Assembly (NCBI GenBank): GCA_050692055.1
Contig: JBOGTC010000042.1
Location: forward strand, 1 to 10,652
DNA: 10,652 nucleotides
Direction: 5' to 3'
Source: JBOGTC01 sp050692055
GTDB lineage: Bacteria; Chloroflexota; Limnocylindria; QHBO01
The translations under genes and the position numbers were made by a program. Below are positions 8,585 to 10,652 of this stretch, piece after piece (position 1 is the first letter of the stretch; every line of letters begins with the position of its first letter). Under the pieces are notes generated by a model. That model was not told the DNA's origin and made no database searches. It saw only the letters and a program-made list of their open reading frames with translations.

Positions 8585-8826
8585 GATTCTTGATCAGCTC
8601 AGTCGGTAGGGCGCGTAACCTTCCCCGGCTGCCACCGTTGTACCGGCGACAGCCTCACGAGTGGGAACCGCGATCCGATGCATGCCAGACCGATCTGCCC
8701 GCTTGGCCTGTCCCGTGGGTCGATCGGTCATGCTGAGTCGACGAATGCGGAGCCTCGTGCTCGAACACCACCCCTGAGTGCCGCGCGGCTGGATCCCGCG
8801 GTCGAAGCGTCCTGTCCACGTCGGCG

Positions 8827-10652
8827 ATGACGCTCCTCGATAGCCTGCTGCTCACGGCCGCGGTGTGGCTCGCTCTCTCCACCGCGCTGATCCTGACCAT
8901 GGGCAGGCGACCGCTCGGTCGGAGCTGGCGCCCGGTGGGCACTGTCGTCTTCGGCTCGGCCGCCATCGGCGTGGCGTGGCTGGTGGATGGAGCGGCGCTC
9001 GCGCCGTCGTTCACCACCCTGGCCCTGGCCGGCCTGACCCTGCTGCTGCCACGAGCCTGGTGGGCTGCCGGGTCGCTGTTCTTCGCCGGCCTGCTGGGCG
9101 CCGCCGCGACCTACGCCGTCTACCTGCTGCACGCCACGCTGCTGTTGGGCGACGGCGCGCTCGGCCTGACGGTTGGCCTCATCCTGCTCGGCCTCGAGCT
9201 CGGCGCCATCGGCCTCATCGTGGCCTCCGGCTTCGAGATGGTCGACGCCCTGTGCGCCGCAGCGCCCGCCGCCGAGACCCCGCCCCAGCCGCTGCACTGG
9301 CCGGTCGTCTGCCTGCAGGTGCCGACCTACAACGAGCCACCCGAGCTCGTCATCGAGACGGTCCGCTCGCTGGTCGCCCTCGACTACCCGGCGCTGGTGG
9401 TCCAGGTCATCGACAACAACACCACCGACGAGGGCCTCTGGCGGCCGGTCGAGGCGGAGTGCGCCCGGCTGCGCGACGACGGGCACCGCGTCGCGTTCGC
9501 GCACCTGCCCCGCTGGCCCGGCTTCAAGTCCGGTGCCCTGAACTGGGGCCGGGCGCACCTGCCCGACGACGTCGAGATCGTCGGCGTCATCGACGCCGAC
9601 TACGTCGTCGAGCCGGGCTACCTGCGCGCCACGGTGCCGCACTTCGCCGACGATGCGGTGGCCTTCGTGCAGACACCGCAGGACTACCGCGCCTGGCAGG
9701 GCAGCGGCTTCTACCGCGCCTGCTACGTCGGCTTCGCCTACTTCTTCGCCGTCGGCATGGTCAGCCGCGCGCGGCGCAACGCGATCATTTTCGCCGGTAC
9801 GATGGGCCTCATCCGCCGCTCGGCGCTGGACGCCATCGGCGGCTGGGACGAGGCGATCATCACCGAGGACGCCGAGGCCAGCCTGCGCATCCATGCGCTG
9901 GGCCACCGCGCCGTCTACCTGCCCAGCTCGTTCGGCAGGGGCATCATGCCGCTCACCTACGAGGGGCTGCGCAAGCAGCGCTTCCGCTGGGCCTTCGGCG
10001 GCATCCAGATCCTGCGCAAGCACTGGCGCCTGTTGCTGCCCTGGAGCCGAGCCTCGCGGCTGACGCTCGGCCAGCGCTACGACTACCTGCTCGGGGGGCT
10101 GTGGTGGTTCAACGACGCGCTGACGCTGGGCTTCACCGTGTTCGTGGCCGCCGCCGGGCTCGGCCTGCTGCTGGGCCAGCCGTTCACGGTCCAGCGCCTG
10201 TCGACGCTGGGCATCGTCCTGCCCCTGGCCTTCATCGGCCTCAACCTAGTGCGCTACCTGTGGGCGCTGCGGGTGAGCAGCGGCGCCGGCCTCGGCCTGG
10301 CCATCGGCGCGCTGCGCGTCAACCTCAGCCTGTCGTGGGTCATCGCTCTGGCCTGCGCCCGTGGCCTGTTCGCGGAGCGCGGCGTCTTCCTGCGCACGCC
10401 GAAGTTCCGTGGCTCGGCGCGCGTTCGCGAGCTGCGGGTCGTGGCGGTCGAGACCGCCATCGCCCTCGGGGCGCTCGGGCTCGGCCTCGCCGTCCTCGCC
10501 AGCAGCGGCCCGACCACGGCCACGCTCATCGTCGCCGGCCTGCTGGGCTGGAGCCTCCTGATCTACGGCTCGGCGACCGCCCTCGCGCTGACCGATCCGG
10601 AGCGCGCCCCGCTCAGCGCGGCGCTCGCGCACAAGGCGCGGCTCGAGCTGGC
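8827..10652 (+). CDS. Membrane glycosyltransferase family 2, cellulose-synthase-like (3' end outside window)
   Basis: 608 codons are visible and the frame is still open at the right edge. Hydrophobic segments at about 5-25, 37-57, 62-102 and 111-136 form an N-terminal membrane part. A cytosolic GT-A domain follows (about 157-400) with the processive GT2 motifs: D196 in VIDNNTTDE, DAD at 256-258, TED at 346-348 and QRFRW at 384-388. Further membrane helices lie around 421-450, 458-478, 488-512 and beyond, with an FLRTPKF segment at 521-527, reminiscent of the FxVTPK gating-loop motif of cellulose synthases. The protein likely polymerises and exports a beta-linked polysaccharide from a nucleotide sugar. 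The polymer cannot be told from this. ATG 8827 is the only usable start after the in-frame TGA at 8734. The ribosome site is weak. No functional tie to the chaperone cluster is evident. Confidence 0.88.
   Translation, partial: MTLLDSLLLTAAVWLALSTALILTMGRRPLGRSWRPVGTVVFGSAAIGVAWLVDGAALAPSFTTLALAGLTLLLPRAWWAAGSLFFAGLLGAAATYAVYLLHATLLLGDGALGLTVGLILLGLELGAIGLIVASGFEMVDALCAAAPAAETPPQPLHWPVVCLQVPTYNEPPELVIETVRSLVALDYPALVVQVIDNNTTDEGLWRPVEAECARLRDDGHRVAFAHLPRWPGFKSGALNWGRAHLPDDVEIVGVIDADYVVEPGYLRATVPHFADDAVAFVQTPQDYRAWQGSGFYRACYVGFAYFFAVGMVSRARRNAIIFAGTMGLIRRSALDAIGGWDEAIITEDAEASLRIHALGHRAVYLPSSFGRGIMPLTYEGLRKQRFRWAFGGIQILRKHWRLLLPWSRASRLTLGQRYDYLLGGLWWFNDALTLGFTVFVAAAGLGLLLGQPFTVQRLSTLGIVLPLAFIGLNLVRYLWALRVSSGAGLGLAIGALRVNLSLSWVIALACARGLFAERGVFLRTPKFRGSARVRELRVVAVETAIALGALGLGLAVLASSGPTTATLIVAGLLGWSLLIYGSATALALTDPERAPLSAALAHKARLEL

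Larger units (their letters stand above)
8121..8826. other. Non-coding, repeat-rich gap between clpB and the glycosyltransferase gene
   Basis: No open frame here looks like a real gene. The candidates on both strands lack ribosome sites and any recognisable motif. The stretch holds nested inverted repeats (8194-8371), a long imperfect hairpin (8541-8584), and two weak tRNA-like words (a T-arm-like ACTCGAATCC at 8511-8520 and a D-arm-like AGCTCAGTCGGTAG from 8596) that do not fold into a tRNA. No Rho-independent terminator with a T-run follows clpB. A 4-bp GC stem at 8122-8136 is too weak to count. The promoter for the downstream gene must lie here but no clear one is visible. Confidence 0.6.

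Noticed and set aside
8394..8609. Possible 71-residue protein in the clpB-glycosyltransferase gap
   Set aside because: There is no Shine-Dalgarno, the composition is Arg/Ser-rich and random-looking, and the frame runs through the 8541-8584 hairpin and the tRNA-like word.
8596..8670. tRNA gene suggested by AGCTCAGTCGGTAG
   Set aside because: Only the D-arm fits. The expected anticodon stem does not pair and no T-loop follows at the right distance.
8728..10023. 431-codon open frame on the - strand opposite the glycosyltransferase
   Set aside because: The + strand carries a complete set of GT2 motifs. The - strand product is rich in Gly, Arg, Ala, Asp and Gln repeats typical of shadow frames.

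Overview
This is a GC-rich (roughly two-thirds or more G+C) bacterial chromosome segment. Almost all of its genes lie on the + strand. An HspR-type repressor sits beside hsp20, lon and clpB, and with the high GC content this points to Actinomycetota, Chloroflexota or a related lineage. The sequence alone does not settle the phylum.

Layout. Positions 1-81 are the last 26 codons of a protein that resembles the C-terminus of a DDE integrase/transposase, with a possible element end near 127. Positions 128-547 are non-coding. They hold hairpins, a 15-bp inverted-repeat pair, and a good sigma70-type promoter whose -35 box lies inside a HAIR-like palindrome. Then comes a compact heat-shock/proteostasis cluster: hsp20 (548-1012), hspR (1014-1412), lon (1393-3981, overlapping hspR by 20 nt), a CbpA-type dnaJ (4040-5020) and clpB (5457-8120). 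Wedged between dnaJ and clpB is a Phd/YefM-type antitoxin gene (5035-5280), followed directly by a 58-codon remnant of a PIN-domain (VapC-like) toxin (5277-5453).

Positions 8121-8826 form a roughly 700-bp non-coding stretch. It carries a set of nested inverted repeats (18-bp perfect arms at 8194-8211 and 8354-8371, plus an extra degenerate copy at 8304-8320) and a long imperfect hairpin at 8541-8584. From 8827 to the right edge runs the start of a multi-pass membrane family-2 glycosyltransferase of the cellulose-synthase type, which is incomplete here.

How the genes fit together: Hsp20 holds unfolding proteins, DnaJ hands substrates to DnaK (not in this window), ClpB pulls proteins out of aggregates, and Lon degrades what cannot be rescued. 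HspR is encoded second in the presumed operon, directly after hsp20. With the palindrome at the promoter, this suggests an autoregulated switch over the whole set. The chaperone genes look ordinary in sequence. The less expected items are the toxin-antitoxin remnant inside the operon, the HAIR-like operator, the basic C-terminal tail of Lon, and the repeat-rich intergenic regions. I did not find a clearly new multi-gene system.
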